A stretch of 64,000 nt of DNA from Candidatus Peribacteria bacterium RIFCSPHIGHO2_01_FULL_51_35 (GTDB lineage Bacteria; Patescibacteriota; Gracilibacteria; Peribacterales; Peribacteraceae): NCBI GenBank assembly GCA_001787535.1, contig MFXP01000004.1, positions 48,641 through 112,640 on the forward strand. Direction: 5' to 3'. Below the pieces are notes generated by a model. The model was given only the letters and a program-made list of their open reading frames with translations, did no database searches and was not told the origin of the DNA. Shown here one piece after another: positions 1 through 8,293 of this stretch. Position 1 is the first letter of the stretch. Every line of letters begins with the position of its first letter. Made by a program: the position numbers and the translations under genes.

Positions 1-144
1 CATCGTAAACAGTGCAGGCTTCTCGCTCTTCGGCAGGGGGGAGCGCATCAGGTAATACAGCATGGTGGGCACAGCTGTCCGCATGGCCGCTTTCAAGCTC
101 ATGGCTTTAAACGAATGCGCGAGGATTTCGTGAGGGAGGGACAC
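1..144 (-). CDS. Partial unidentified protein (N-terminus only)
   Basis: Open reading frame running off the left edge of the window; only about 48 N-terminal residues are visible (from GTG at 144; an in-frame ATG lies at 159). The GTG start is preferred because TACACT lies 6 nt upstream of it, the spacing seen across this window. The visible part (SLPHEILAHSFKAMSLKAAM...) contains no motif I recognise. It is probably another gene of the surface-polysaccharide locus, but that is only from context. Confidence 0.45.
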   Translation of the reverse strand, partial: MSLPHEILAHSFKAMSLKAAMRTAVPTMLYYLMRSPLPKSEKPALFTM

Positions 145-150
145 GGTAAT

Positions 151-156
151 AGTGTA
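151..156 (-). promoter_or_regulatory. -10 element of the left-edge gene
   Basis: TACACT, 6 nt before the GTG start at 144; leaderless arrangement, no Shine-Dalgarno. Confidence 0.4.
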
Positions 157-214
157 CATCCAGTATTAGAAATATAAGCCCCTTCATTTTTTAGCTATTT
201 TTTATTTTTCTGTT

Positions 215-328
215 CGGACACCCCCTCCCTACCCTCCCCCTTGAGGGGGAGGAGACGTCATTTTTCAGAATCGAGAAAAATTACGTCCTCTCTCCCTGTA
301 GGGAGAGAGACAGAGAGAGGGTGTCCGG
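215..328. repeat. Large compound inverted repeat
   Basis: Outer arms CGGACACCC...GGGTGTCCG enclose two inner hairpins (about 230-252 and 288-309, made of CCCTCCCCC/GGGGGAGG and CTCTCTCCC/GGGAGAGAG). The whole is a nested palindrome filling the spacer between the left-edge gene and the convergent flavoprotein end. It may act as a terminator or as a mobile palindrome. Confidence 0.7.
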
Positions 329-384
329 CTTTATCAATAGAGCACACATCAAAAAATAAAGGAGGCTCTAAGTCAGCATCCCAC

Positions 385-1818
385 TCATTTCTCTGTGGGT
401 ATGAATCCCCGCTCGAAGTATTCTTTTTCTTTCCCTACGTTTTCAATGTCCATTCTTCTCCCTTCGATGATGCTGCGCGCTGCCAGGATACCCATTTCCA
501 ACGAGTGATCTTGGTTTGTATAGCGGAAGCGACCCGGACGACCGATGGCGAAGAAGTTCTCGAAACCATCCAGGTACTCCATAATGGTTGTGAGCCGTTC
601 TTTGTAGAGCAGATCGTATATGGGATACACGTGCGAGGCTTTGTAGTGATGCACACTCAGCACTTCGTCCTTGCGTAGCAGTTTCAACTTCTCAAACCAT
701 TCAATGGCCAACGTGAAGAGTTCGTCTTTGGACATGTTCCAAATACCGTCTCCCTCGAAGCAGAAAAATTCCACGAAGAGGGAGGTTTTCCCGGGAGGGG
801 ACATGAAACGGCTGAAATTTTTCATCTCACTGAAACGCCCGAAGGGGATGGATTTGTCCGGGTAGTACACCCAGTTGTCGCGTGTCACGAACTCACGGTT
901 GATGGTGAGGAAAAGGTACGCCTGCGCGCGGAAGCGCAGGTTCTTGGCGGCAGCCAGCACTTCTTTCGGCGCGGGAGGATCAAATAGTTTCACGGCTTCT
1001 GTCACGGGAATGGAGCAGACAACAGAGGGTGGTGCGTACGTTTTCGTACCCTCGGGAGTTTTCACGTCCACACTCGTTATTCTTTTGCCTTCGCAACGAA
1101 TCTTCAGCGGTTCCGAGTGCGTGAGCACCGTGCTGCCTTTTTCTTCAATCCTTTTCTTGATGGTTTCGTAGATGAGGCCGCTGCCGTGCGAAGGATAATA
1201 AAATTCATCGACGAGCGTTTTCGGCCCTCCTTTCTTAAAGAGTGCTTTCTTGAGTGTCGACCAGATGCTGAGGCCTCCGATACGCTGCAGTGCCCAGTCG
1301 ATGCTGATTTCACTGCACGGGATGCCCCAAATCTTCTCCGTATAATTGAGCATGTTGAATTCCGCCAATGTCCGCCCGAATTGCGTGACGACGTAATCTT
1401 CGAACGACCGCATTTCGCGCGGTTTGATCATTTTTCGCACGCGCTCATACAAGTAATCAAAGAGGACGCGCGCGGCCTTGAAAGGACCCATCTGTTTCAG
1501 GACATTGCCCAGGCGAATCGGGTAAAAATAATATTTTCCATCAACGTAGAAGCGCGTTTGCCTGCGTACACGAATCCATTCCTCTCCCAGCAAATTTTCG
1601 ATGAAGTCATACAAATACTTATTCTTGCTGAAGAAACGGTGCGGACCGATGTCCGTGAGATACGTCCCGTCCGGTTCCTCAAACTTCAGCGTTTTCGCGA
1701 GCCCGCCGAGGGCGGAGGCTTTCTCTATGACGGTGGGCGTTTTGCCTGCGCGCGACAGTTCCATGGCAGCCGCCATGCCGGCGGGGCCGCCCCCGAGAAT
1801 GAGAATTTGGTCATCCAT
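385..1818 (-). CDS. FAD-dependent oxidoreductase, UDP-galactopyranose-mutase-like
   Basis: A 477-residue flavoprotein of the amine-oxidase / UDP-galactopyranose mutase superfamily. The N-terminus has the dinucleotide-binding motif GGGPAG (residues 9-14), followed by a GGLAKT segment and the family-typical stretches GPHRFFSKNKYLYDF, NYTEKIWGIPCSEIS and, near the C-terminus, YTNQDHSLEMGI. It probably rearranges or oxidises a nucleotide- or lipid-linked sugar for the glycan; the substrate cannot be read from sequence. The start at ATG 1818 is chosen because the Rossmann strand begins right after it; residues upstream are low-complexity repeat. It is divergent from the membrane protein at 1960. 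A paralogue lies at 49788-51491. Confidence 0.85.
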   Translation of the reverse strand: MDDQILILGGGPAGMAAAMELSRAGKTPTVIEKASALGGLAKTLKFEEPDGTYLTDIGPHRFFSKNKYLYDFIENLLGEEWIRVRRQTRFYVDGKYYFYPIRLGNVLKQMGPFKAARVLFDYLYERVRKMIKPREMRSFEDYVVTQFGRTLAEFNMLNYTEKIWGIPCSEISIDWALQRIGGLSIWSTLKKALFKKGGPKTLVDEFYYPSHGSGLIYETIKKRIEEKGSTVLTHSEPLKIRCEGKRITSVDVKTPEGTKTYAPPSVVCSIPVTEAVKLFDPPAPKEVLAAAKNLRFRAQAYLFLTINREFVTRDNWVYYPDKSIPFGRFSEMKNFSRFMSPPGKTSLFVEFFCFEGDGIWNMSKDELFTLAIEWFEKLKLLRKDEVLSVHHYKASHVYPIYDLLYKERLTTIMEYLDGFENFFAIGRPGRFRYTNQDHSLEMGILAARSIIEGRRMDIENVGKEKEYFERGFIPTEK

Positions 1819-1863
1819 AAGACGAGAAACAGCATACAGACGATGAACAGGACGCAAAAGACA

Positions 1864-1912
1864 CAAAAGAAACAGAAGATGCAGAGGAGCCCGCATTCTT
1901 CTGTTTCTTTTG
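1864..1912. repeat. Inverted repeat between divergent genes
   Basis: Arms of about 19 bp (CAAAAGAAACAGAAGATGC at 1864-1882 and its near-complement at 1893-1912) in the spacer between the divergent genes at 1818 and 1960. One of several palindromes here whose arms are made of a short word private to that locus. Confidence 0.75.
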
Positions 1913-1945
1913 AATCCAATGAGTCTTTTGCATCCTTTCATTTGC

Positions 1946-1951
1946 TACACT
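1946..1951 (+). promoter_or_regulatory. -10 element of the 1960 gene
   Basis: GC-TACACT, 8 nt before ATG 1960; no Shine-Dalgarno, so a leaderless message is expected. Confidence 0.5.
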
Positions 1952-1959
1952 GGTTCCGT

Positions 1960-3636
1960 ATGTCCAAAAAAGGATTCCTTGCACTCCTCATCGGCTCAGC
2001 CGTGGTGCTCGGCGTTCTCATGGAAGTGCCGCAGTGGCTCTACAGCATCCATCCGCTTTCGCAGGGGGTCTTGGTCCAGCTCAATTCCGATGAAGATTTG
2101 TATTTGTCGCGCGTCATGGAAGCGTTGGAAGGGCGTCCCGAGCAAGCGGCGGAGGCAATCACCGGCAATCCTGCAGTCGTGCCTTTGCAAGGAGCATGGG
2201 TGGAAGAATGGGAAGGGCGGCTTTTTTCATGGACAAGCCTTTCCGCAGCGGAAGTATTCCAAATCCTTGATTTCATTGTTCCCGCGTTGCTCTTCCTCAC
2301 ATTGTTTTGGTTTTTGCGGTTGGCGGGGTTCGATCGCTGGACGGCGTATGCAGGCGCTGTCCTCTTTTCCCTTCTTGAACTCTACAGTTTGAATCGTCCG
2401 GTGCATCAGCGTGAAAGTTTTTTGTTGATGCTGCTCGCGCTTGCTTGCATTTTGGAAGGGCTTCGCAGTAAACGTCAGTTTGGGGTCATCGGCGGCGTGA
2501 TACTGGGGCTCCTCGTCGGTGTGTATTTTTGGAGTTGGACGTTTGCGTGGACGTTTTGTGCACTGTTGCTTCTATGGGAGGGGACGATGTGGGCGCTGGA
2601 GAAGAAATATCATCCACTCCGGTTCTTCCCACGGCTCTTGGCGCTCTTTCATCGCGTCGTTCCTCCCGCCAACAATTTTTTGTGGATGCTTTGCTTCCTC
2701 GCGGTGGGAGTGCTTGCTGCCATTCCCGCCGTGCTCCAACTTTCTGCGGCCTCCATGCATCCACTTGCGGCGCTGGCACGCGAACGCATGGAATTTCTGC
2801 CGTCGCATGCACCGGAATCGTGGCTCCGGAGCGGTCTTTTCCTTTTGCAGCTCGTTGGGATCGCGGGAGCAACTATTTCTGCACCGCATTTCCGTAAACA
2901 CTCGAAGATCCTGATCATTTTCATAGCAAGTGCGTTCATCGTTCTCAATCAACAGGTCTTTCACGGCGTCACGTTCCTCTTCTCCTCCCATTATCTTTTT
3001 TCTCTCGTGCTTGCGGGCGTCATGACATTCCTCACGAGCGTGATCTTTTGGAAAGAATCCAAGTGGCTGCTGCTCTCGCTCGTGGCATCGATGATCTTTC
3101 TGGGAGGCATTGCATACGATGGTCGCCATGTTCTTGGTCACTTCGTTATCGACACAGAACGCTTTTCCGAGCAGCATTTTGCAACGCTTCTGCCGGCATT
3201 GGAGCACTTGCCGCGCGCCACCATCCTGTCCGATGCAGCGAGCATGCAATTTGTTGCAAGCCACACCAGGCATGATGTTCCGTATAGCATTCGTTTGCAT
3301 TACATGCTTATCAGTGGAGAAGCATTTGCTGAACGCTATTGCCTGGCGAAGCTGCCCCTTTCGCCGCTGGAATGGAGGATAGAGGAAGAGCCCATGCTGA
3401 TTTACGATCGCGGCATCCTTCGGTTGGATCCTTCCCTCCGCGAACAGGAACTCACGTTGGTGGAAGAGACTTGCAAGCGCATGACCATTGACCCGTACAC
3501 GTTCCTCAAAAAGTACGGTGTGCAGTACATCCTGTGGGATACCCGCAGACAACCGGGATGGAACGTGAAACGTTTCAAGATCCGGCTGCAAGATCAGGAA
3601 CGAGGAGCGGAGTGGATTATGTATAAGATTCTTTGA
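1960..3636 (+). CDS. Polytopic membrane protein, GT-C glycosyltransferase-like
   Basis: A 558-residue protein with an N-terminal membrane anchor, about ten predicted helices, and a hydrophilic C-terminal region of about 150 residues. After the first helix comes an acidic pair in NSDEDLYLSRVMEAL, the position where GT-C (PMT/ArnT-type) glycosyltransferases carry their catalytic Asp/Glu. The ending IDPYTFLKKYGVQYILWD recalls the periplasmic tail of such enzymes and resembles the tail of the 27038-28741 protein (FKQYGVTHVFGY). It probably transfers a sugar from a polyprenyl-phosphate donor outside the membrane. The start is supported by TACACT 8 nt upstream. The family assignment is by architecture only. 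Confidence 0.6.
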   Translation: MSKKGFLALLIGSAVVLGVLMEVPQWLYSIHPLSQGVLVQLNSDEDLYLSRVMEALEGRPEQAAEAITGNPAVVPLQGAWVEEWEGRLFSWTSLSAAEVFQILDFIVPALLFLTLFWFLRLAGFDRWTAYAGAVLFSLLELYSLNRPVHQRESFLLMLLALACILEGLRSKRQFGVIGGVILGLLVGVYFWSWTFAWTFCALLLLWEGTMWALEKKYHPLRFFPRLLALFHRVVPPANNFLWMLCFLAVGVLAAIPAVLQLSAASMHPLAALARERMEFLPSHAPESWLRSGLFLLQLVGIAGATISAPHFRKHSKILIIFIASAFIVLNQQVFHGVTFLFSSHYLFSLVLAGVMTFLTSVIFWKESKWLLLSLVASMIFLGGIAYDGRHVLGHFVIDTERFSEQHFATLLPALEHLPRATILSDAASMQFVASHTRHDVPYSIRLHYMLISGEAFAERYCLAKLPLSPLEWRIEEEPMLIYDRGILRLDPSLREQELTLVEETCKRMTIDPYTFLKKYGVQYILWDTRRQPGWNVKRFKIRLQDQERGAEWIMYKIL

Positions 3637-3648
3637 ATGCAAAATTCT

Positions 3649-3677
3649 CGAGATCGACCAGCGGTCGATCTCTACGG
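3649..3677. repeat. Short palindromic repeat, GATCGACC type
   Basis: GAGATCGACC-AGC-GGTCGATCTCTACGG. An identical 28-bp core occurs at 35722-35749 and a variant at 41876-41906; part of the (T)GTAGAGA...TCTCTAC family. Here it also supplies the stop codon of the small coding sequence at 3672-3797. Confidence 0.85.
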
Positions 3678-3797
3678 TTTTCCGCTCAGATTAAATAATT
3701 TGTATGTGGGATTGTGCTGCCCGAGATCGTTGGGAATCTGATGCACGTCCGTAAACCGATCTCCTCGATGGATGACAATCCTGTTGCATGCATTCAT
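3672..3797 (-). pseudogene. Short coding remnant coupled to the TylF-like gene
   Basis: A 41-codon frame whose ATG overlaps the stop of the upstream methyltransferase gene (TGATG), an arrangement typical of real coupled genes. It reads MNACNRIVIHRGDRF then DVHQIPNDLGQHNP and ends inside the palindrome at 3649-3677, which provides TAG. It looks like the beginning of a gene truncated by that repeat; I do not recognise the product. It could also be an intact micropeptide. Confidence 0.35.
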
Positions 3798-4696
3798 CAA
3801 GGCAAGGTTTTTTTTCTCCAAAATGCGCCTGTCTGATCCACAATAATTATTTCCTCATTGATGTTCCGTTCCTTGCGAAAATCATGGATGGCTTTTTTAC
3901 ATCCCTCCAAGCCATAATCATCGATTATTAAAAATCCGCCCGGAGAAAGTTTATCGTATAAGGCTTGCAGTGCTTCCATGGTGGAAGAATACATATCTCC
4001 ATCCAATCGAAGAATTGCGAGGTGTTCGATGGGTGCATTCGACAATGTATCCTTGAACCATCCTTTTAGAAAATGAACTTGACCGTCCAGCAGATCGTAG
4101 CGCCGAAAATTTTCTTGTACCTGCTCCAAGGATATAGCCAGCACTTCTTTATAGAGGTGATGTATATCCCCGGTATCGGCCGGATATTGACTGTCGGGGG
4201 ATGGCAAACCTTCAAAAGAATCCGCAACCCACACTGTTCTGTTTTTTATCCCATAGGCCATCAAAATTGCCCGCATAAAGATCGTGGCTCCTCCTCTCCA
4301 AACGCCGGTTTCGATAAAATCTCCCGGGATGTTCTCGTGTAGAACCGTCTCTGCGCAATGTTGAATATTATCCAGGCGGCTCAAACCAATCATTGTTTCC
4401 GCAAACTTTGGCCAATCCTTGCCGGTATTTCGTTTTGCCAGCATCCGTTCTTTCGACAGATTCTCATTTCGTATGTAGTACACATGCATCCGTCGCGATT
4501 CGAGAACACGCAGGATGCCATTCATGATGAACTGTTTAAGGGAATAGGAATTGTTTCGATAGACTCTTCTTTTATCATCAAATCCCTTTTCAATATGCAG
4601 TGTGTCCGTGAGGCATTTTTTTATCAGCGAAAGGTAAAGGTCGGTTGTGTCGGTCTTCTCAATCCTATCCATGCAAGTTTTTGGGAATGAATTCAA
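3797..4696 (-). CDS. TylF/MycF-type sugar O-methyltransferase
   Basis: A 299-residue SAM-dependent methyltransferase of the macrocin O-methyltransferase (TylF) family, which methylates deoxysugar hydroxyls. Visible hallmarks are GDFIETGVWRGGATIFMRA (SAM site), VWVADSFEGLP, LRLDGDMYSSTMEAL and LIIDDYG (metal and catalytic Asp residues). The TTG at 4696 is taken because TATATT lies 5 nt upstream; ATG at 4672 is the alternative start and would leave the domain intact. It is noticeably A+T-richer than its neighbours, suggesting separate acquisition. It lies downstream of the GtrA-GT2 pair on the same strand. Confidence 0.88.
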   Translation of the reverse strand: MNSFPKTCMDRIEKTDTTDLYLSLIKKCLTDTLHIEKGFDDKRRVYRNNSYSLKQFIMNGILRVLESRRMHVYYIRNENLSKERMLAKRNTGKDWPKFAETMIGLSRLDNIQHCAETVLHENIPGDFIETGVWRGGATIFMRAILMAYGIKNRTVWVADSFEGLPSPDSQYPADTGDIHHLYKEVLAISLEQVQENFRRYDLLDGQVHFLKGWFKDTLSNAPIEHLAILRLDGDMYSSTMEALQALYDKLSPGGFLIIDDYGLEGCKKAIHDFRKERNINEEIIIVDQTGAFWRKKTLP

Positions 4697-4748
4697 ATGG
4701 CAATATAGAAAAAAAGCCTTTCAATGGCAAATTACCGTTTTTTTCCGA

Positions 4749-5555
4749 TCACGAGGCTGCCTTGGGATCATGGGGGAATGTGACGACAATCAGTTTCCAG
4801 GCGTACCAGAAGCGAATGAGTTCGTGCTGCAACGGGAGGCGTTTTCCCGGCCGTGGAATGCCCCAAATCAACAGTAATTTGATGAGGGCGATCAGCCTGG
4901 AGCGAAGTGTGCGGAGAAAACGATGCCTGAACCAATGCGCGAAGGAGTCCTGCTCCGCTTTCTTCCGTTCGATTGTGAGATAACGACTGTTTTTTTCGAT
5001 GTAGTCCGCAATGCTCCCGAGCGGAGCAAGGCTTGCGCCCTTCAAATGATCCGTGCGTGTTCCGGAAGCAAGTTCCGGTCGCTCATGCACGGGTTTTCTC
5101 CACTCTCGAACGACATCACGGTGAAAAAAGTAGAGCCGCTCGTTCGGATACGTGGTTGCGTAGTCGATCACCGTGCCATTTTCCAGAACGTAGCGACGTG
5201 GAACGTAGCACGCGCATGGATTTCCTTTGGCTGTGATCACTTTGATCTCTTCCATGAGTTCCGGTGATGCATACTCATCGCTATCCAAGGACAAAATCCA
5301 CGGCTGTGTTGCATTTTTCAGCCCAACATTGCGCGCTGCCGAGAAATCTGTGAGCGCAGTTCCTTGTTCAGAAGCATTTCGCTGTGAAATCACCGTTGCA
5401 CCCGCACTTTTTGCAATCTCGATCGTCGCATCCGTACTGCCGCCATCGATGACCAGGATCTCCGCGGCATCTTTCACACTCGCAAGTGCCTGCGACAGTG
5501 TTTTCGCAGAATTGAAGGTGAGGACATGCACGCTTAATGGAAGTTTATCAGACAT
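4749..5555 (-). CDS. Family 2 glycosyltransferase (WaaE/KdtX-like)
   Basis: A 268-residue cytoplasmic GT-A fold enzyme. It begins SVHVLTFNSAKTL, has the nucleotide-binding IDGGSTDAT and the metal-binding LSLDSDEYASPE (DxD). The middle (TYPNERLYFFHRD, VHERPEL) matches the WaaE/KdtX-type glucosyltransferase pattern. The C-terminal basic segment, rich in RHRFLRTLRSRL, may lie against the membrane. Its start overlaps the end of the GtrA gene by 8 nt, so the two are translated together; the pair probably makes and exports a lipid-linked sugar. Confidence 0.88.
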   Translation of the reverse strand: MSDKLPLSVHVLTFNSAKTLSQALASVKDAAEILVIDGGSTDATIEIAKSAGATVISQRNASEQGTALTDFSAARNVGLKNATQPWILSLDSDEYASPELMEEIKVITAKGNPCACYVPRRYVLENGTVIDYATTYPNERLYFFHRDVVREWRKPVHERPELASGTRTDHLKGASLAPLGSIADYIEKNSRYLTIERKKAEQDSFAHWFRHRFLRTLRSRLIALIKLLLIWGIPRPGKRLPLQHELIRFWYAWKLIVVTFPHDPKAAS

Positions 5556-5922
5556 ACACGAAGAATTTATAAAGAAAGAAATTCCACAGCACGGTGATGA
5601 ACCAGCTCACAAACTTTGCGGATCCTTCATCCAGGTGCAGATACTCCACAAAAGCGTAGAGCAGCATGGTTTGTGCAACGATATTTGCGATGGTCAGGAT
5701 GCAGTACCGTACAAAGTGATTGAGGACGGCATCTTTCTTCCCGAAGACGATGTACTTGTGGAGAACGAATGTTGCAAAGAACCCCAAGATATTGCTGATG
5801 ATGTTTGCGGTGACATACCACACATCCAGCTGGAGCATCAAAAAATAGCTGCCAAAATCGATCAAGAATGCAAGGCTTCCGCTCACCAAGTACAATCCGA
5901 ACTGTCTGAATAGCGCTTTCAC
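5548..5922 (-). CDS. GtrA family membrane protein
   Basis: A 124-residue protein with four predicted helices and the GtrA signature (FGLYLVSGSLAFLIDFGSYF, NILGFFATFVLHKYIVF, TVLWNFFLYKFFVY). GtrA proteins are thought to flip polyprenyl-phosphate sugars made by a partner GT2; the partner here is the overlapping downstream gene. GTG 5922 is chosen over TTG 5925 because TAGGAT ends 6 nt upstream of it. Two further GtrA genes lie at 8294 and 46771. Confidence 0.9.
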   Translation of the reverse strand: MKALFRQFGLYLVSGSLAFLIDFGSYFLMLQLDVWYVTANIISNILGFFATFVLHKYIVFGKKDAVLNHFVRYCILTIANIVAQTMLLYAFVEYLHLDEGSAKFVSWFITVLWNFFLYKFFVYV

Positions 5923-5928
5923 CAAGCT

Positions 5929-5934
5929 ATCCTA
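5929..5934 (-). promoter_or_regulatory. -10 element of the gtrA-GT2 unit
   Basis: GC-TAGGAT, 6 nt before GTG 5922; leaderless arrangement. Confidence 0.5.
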
Positions 5935-5996
5935 GCAGAATCCTTTCATCCCACCCTGGCTCCCCACATAAAAATCTGACACCATAGCCCGGTCTT

Positions 5997-7619
5997 ATGA
6001 TCATCCTTGGTCTCACACATCCATACGGTTGGAATACGGCCGCTGCGCTCATTCGCGACGGCAAACTTGTTGCATTTGCCGAAGAGGAACGTTTCACGCG
6101 CCAAAAACATGCTCCGCTGGCATTCCCCGCGAAAGCCATGGCATTTGCACTCAAAGAAGCGGGCATCACGTTGGATCAGGTCGACCGTATCGCCATCGGC
6201 ATGGATAGCAAATGGTCGGTGATCCTGCCGAACTTTTTTCCATGGCAACCGCTGCGGTTCGCATATGGAAAAATAGAACGCACCATGCGCGAGATCGATC
6301 GGGGCAACAGACAGTTGCCATTTTCTGTGCACGATCCACGCCTGACGTTCGTCAACCATCACCGGGCGCATGTGGCAAGCTCGCTTTTTTTGTCGGGATT
6401 CGAGCAATCAAACTTCATTTCACTTGATGGCGCGGGCGGGGGAGAGAGCGGGATGATCGGTTACGGCGATGGTGCGAAGCTTGAAATTTATAAACGCATC
6501 ACGAATGCCGGCAGCTGGGGTGCACTGTATGAACGCTTCACCAAAGTCATCGGTTTTAAGCCGCACAGTCATGAAGGCAAAACCATGGGGCTTGCTGCAT
6601 TTGGTACTCCGCATCCGGAGATCATCGATTTCGTCGATTGGAGTGGAGAGATTCCCGTTATCAACCACACGAAGCGCAATCGTTTCCTCCGTTCCCTCAA
6701 AGTTCGTGATCCGAAAGATCCGCTCACACAGGAGCAAAAAGATCTTGCCGCGACCGTGCAAGATCTTTTGGAGCGTGCACTGCTGCACATGACGAAGTAT
6801 CTGGTCGAGAAATCCGGAAGCCGTAATCTCTGCATGGCAGGAGGCGTTGCCCTCAACTGCTCTGCAAACGGCAAACTGATCCACTCGGGTTTGATCGACA
6901 ATATCTACGTGCAACCCGCATCATCGGATGCCGGCGTCGCATTGGGTGCTGCCGTGCATGAATATGTGCGGCTCACCGGTAAACGTCCTGATTTTGTCTT
7001 CGATCATGCGTACTTCGGTCCTTCGTATTCCGATGCAGAGATCGAAAAGTTATTAAAGGAAGCGAAAGTGCCGTACGAACCAGTGGAGAACATCGCCGAA
7101 CGCACGGCAGAACTGATGTCCCAAGGGAAGATCGTGGGATGGTTCCAAGGACGCATGGAAGCAGGGCCGCGCGCGCTGGGCGGACGCAGCATCGTGGCCG
7201 ATCCCATGATCCCGGGCATCAAAGACAAAGTGAATGCAGAGGTAAAACACCGCGAAATGTGGCGTCCGTTTGCTCCTGCCATGCGGTACGAAGACATCGC
7301 GGAATATGTGGAAGGACCGTACGAAAGCCCCTTCATGATCCTTGCATTCCAAGCGCGCAAAGATCGTGTGGATCAATTCCCGGCTGCTGTGCACGTGGAT
7401 AACACCGCACGTGTGCAAGGTGTTCACAAGGAAGTGAATCCGCAGTACTACGCACTCATCGAAGCATTCAAAAAGAAGACAGGTCGCGGTGTCATCTTAA
7501 ACACATCTTTCAATATCGCAGAGGAGCCGCTGGTCTGCAGCCCGCAGGATGCTCTGCGCACATATTTTAGTTCCGGACTGGATGCACTGGCGATAGGAAG
7601 TTTTCTTTTGAGGAAATAA
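5997..7619 (+). CDS. Carbamoyltransferase, NodU/CmcH/TobZ family
   Basis: A 540-residue O-carbamoyltransferase that would transfer carbamoyl from carbamoyl phosphate, via carbamoyl-AMP, to a sugar hydroxyl. The N-terminal Kae1-like domain starts MIILGLTHPYGWNTAAALI, with the metal-binding VNHHRAHVASSLFLSGF and the GGVALNCSANGKL segment; the C-terminal YrdC-like domain has VGWFQGRMEAGPRALGGRS and LNTSFNIAEEPLV. Full family length with no gaps. A second carbamoyltransferase at 19782-21587 belongs to a different subgroup and sits with SxtJ. Its stop is 1 nt from the stop of the convergent small gene. Confidence 0.9.
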   Translation: MIILGLTHPYGWNTAAALIRDGKLVAFAEEERFTRQKHAPLAFPAKAMAFALKEAGITLDQVDRIAIGMDSKWSVILPNFFPWQPLRFAYGKIERTMREIDRGNRQLPFSVHDPRLTFVNHHRAHVASSLFLSGFEQSNFISLDGAGGGESGMIGYGDGAKLEIYKRITNAGSWGALYERFTKVIGFKPHSHEGKTMGLAAFGTPHPEIIDFVDWSGEIPVINHTKRNRFLRSLKVRDPKDPLTQEQKDLAATVQDLLERALLHMTKYLVEKSGSRNLCMAGGVALNCSANGKLIHSGLIDNIYVQPASSDAGVALGAAVHEYVRLTGKRPDFVFDHAYFGPSYSDAEIEKLLKEAKVPYEPVENIAERTAELMSQGKIVGWFQGRMEAGPRALGGRSIVADPMIPGIKDKVNAEVKHREMWRPFAPAMRYEDIAEYVEGPYESPFMILAFQARKDRVDQFPAAVHVDNTARVQGVHKEVNPQYYALIEAFKKKTGRGVILNTSFNIAEEPLVCSPQDALRTYFSSGLDALAIGSFLLRK

Positions 7620-7620
7620 A

Positions 7621-7947
7621 TCATTTTGTCTCGGTGAAGTCATCCCTAAGATCGTCCGGCACTTGTGTATTCATGCCTCTTTCGATGGATGATTCGAAGA
7701 GCATCACGAAAGGTTGAGATGCCTCTACGGTTTCTTTTTTCGAAGGTTTTATAGGCGCCTTTGCCTTTTTAGGTTCCACAGGTGCCTTTGCCTTAGGTGG
7801 TTCCGGAGAATTTTTCCCCATTGAAAAGATTCTCGGAAGATTCAACGTAACACCAAATCCCACGGCAACAATCGCAGCTGTCGTTGGTATGACTGTAGTC
7901 AATGTACGGAGGAGTGTTGGGGTGGAAGGGAGCCTTTTCGTTTCCAT
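7621..7947 (-). CDS. Small membrane-anchored Lys/Pro/Ala-rich protein
   Basis: A 108-residue protein of unknown function: a short basic N-terminus, one hydrophobic segment (LTTVIPTTAAIVAVGFGVTL, residues about 16-35), then a Lys/Pro/Ala-rich linker built of repeats like KAPVEPKKAKAPIKP, then a mixed C-terminus. The linker is typical of proteins that span a wall or periplasm. TATACA lies 8 nt before the ATG, supporting the start and its reality as a gene. Confidence 0.6.
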   Translation of the reverse strand: METKRLPSTPTLLRTLTTVIPTTAAIVAVGFGVTLNLPRIFSMGKNSPEPPKAKAPVEPKKAKAPIKPSKKETVEASQPFVMLFESSIERGMNTQVPDDLRDDFTETK

Positions 7948-7955
7948 ATGTGGAT

Positions 7956-7961
7956 TGTATA
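7956..7961 (-). promoter_or_regulatory. -10 element of the 7947 small gene
   Basis: TATACA, 8 nt before ATG 7947. Confidence 0.45.
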
Positions 7962-8018
7962 GAAAACTGTACAGAAGTCCAGATCAAAACTCTTGCGAGA
8001 AATCATTTGCCGTTCGTT

Positions 8019-8050
8019 TGTAGAGCCGCGCGATTCGCGCGTCTCTACGA
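8019..8050. repeat. Palindromic repeat, TGTAGAG type, copy 1
   Basis: TGTAGAGCCGCGCG-ATT-CGCGCGTCTCTACGA; the first of three adjacent hairpins in a 200-bp gene-free spacer. Confidence 0.85.
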
Positions 8051-8076
8051 CGACGATCATATTTCCATTTCGATCG

Positions 8077-8110
8077 TTTGTAGAGCCGCGACATGTCGCG
8101 GCTCTACAAA
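8077..8110. repeat. Palindromic repeat, TGTAGAG type, copy 2
   Basis: A perfect palindrome built on TTTGTAGAGCCGCGACATG and its complement, spaced 27 bp after copy 1. Confidence 0.85.
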
Positions 8111-8117
8111 CCACTGT

Positions 8118-8149
8118 CGTAGAGCCGTCCCGGCGGGACGGCTCTACGA
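8118..8149. repeat. Palindromic repeat, TGTAGAG type, copy 3
   Basis: CGTAGAGCCGTCCCG-GCGGGACGGCTCTACGA. It overlaps and supplies the stop codon of the glycosyltransferase remnant at 8144-8293. Confidence 0.85.
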
Positions 8150-8293
8150 ACGAACATGAATAAATTCTGTTATTTTTCTCGCAATATCCTCCGGATCTCC
8201 CGCTTTGCAGAGGATCACCTCTTTTTCCGTTGGTGAATTTTTCATGAATGGCAGGTGTGTCACATGTGAGGACAAGAGCCTGCCTATCGGTTT
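8144..8293 (-). pseudogene. C-terminal remnant of a GT4 glycosyltransferase
   Basis: Directly behind the GtrA stop, and in the same frame, the sequence reads about 48 coding residues including EKEVILCKAGDPEDIARKI, the usual tail of a GT4 enzyme. There is no start codon of its own. The last residues and the stop come from a palindromic repeat. Together with the N-terminal piece at 11092-11273 on the same strand it may be the other end of one disrupted gene. Confidence 0.45.

Noticed and set aside
241..678. Open frames antisense to the flavoprotein and other long shadow frames
   Set aside because: They overlap genes with clear motifs on the other strand, have no promoter pattern and give low-complexity protein.
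1117..1959. Long N-terminal extension of the 1960 membrane protein
   Set aside because: It is antisense to the flavoprotein and to a repeat; the start at 1960 has a -10 element and begins at a membrane anchor.
8019..8149. Three spaced palindromes as a CRISPR array
   Set aside because: Only three units with unequal cores and spacers of 7-26 bp, and no cas gene.
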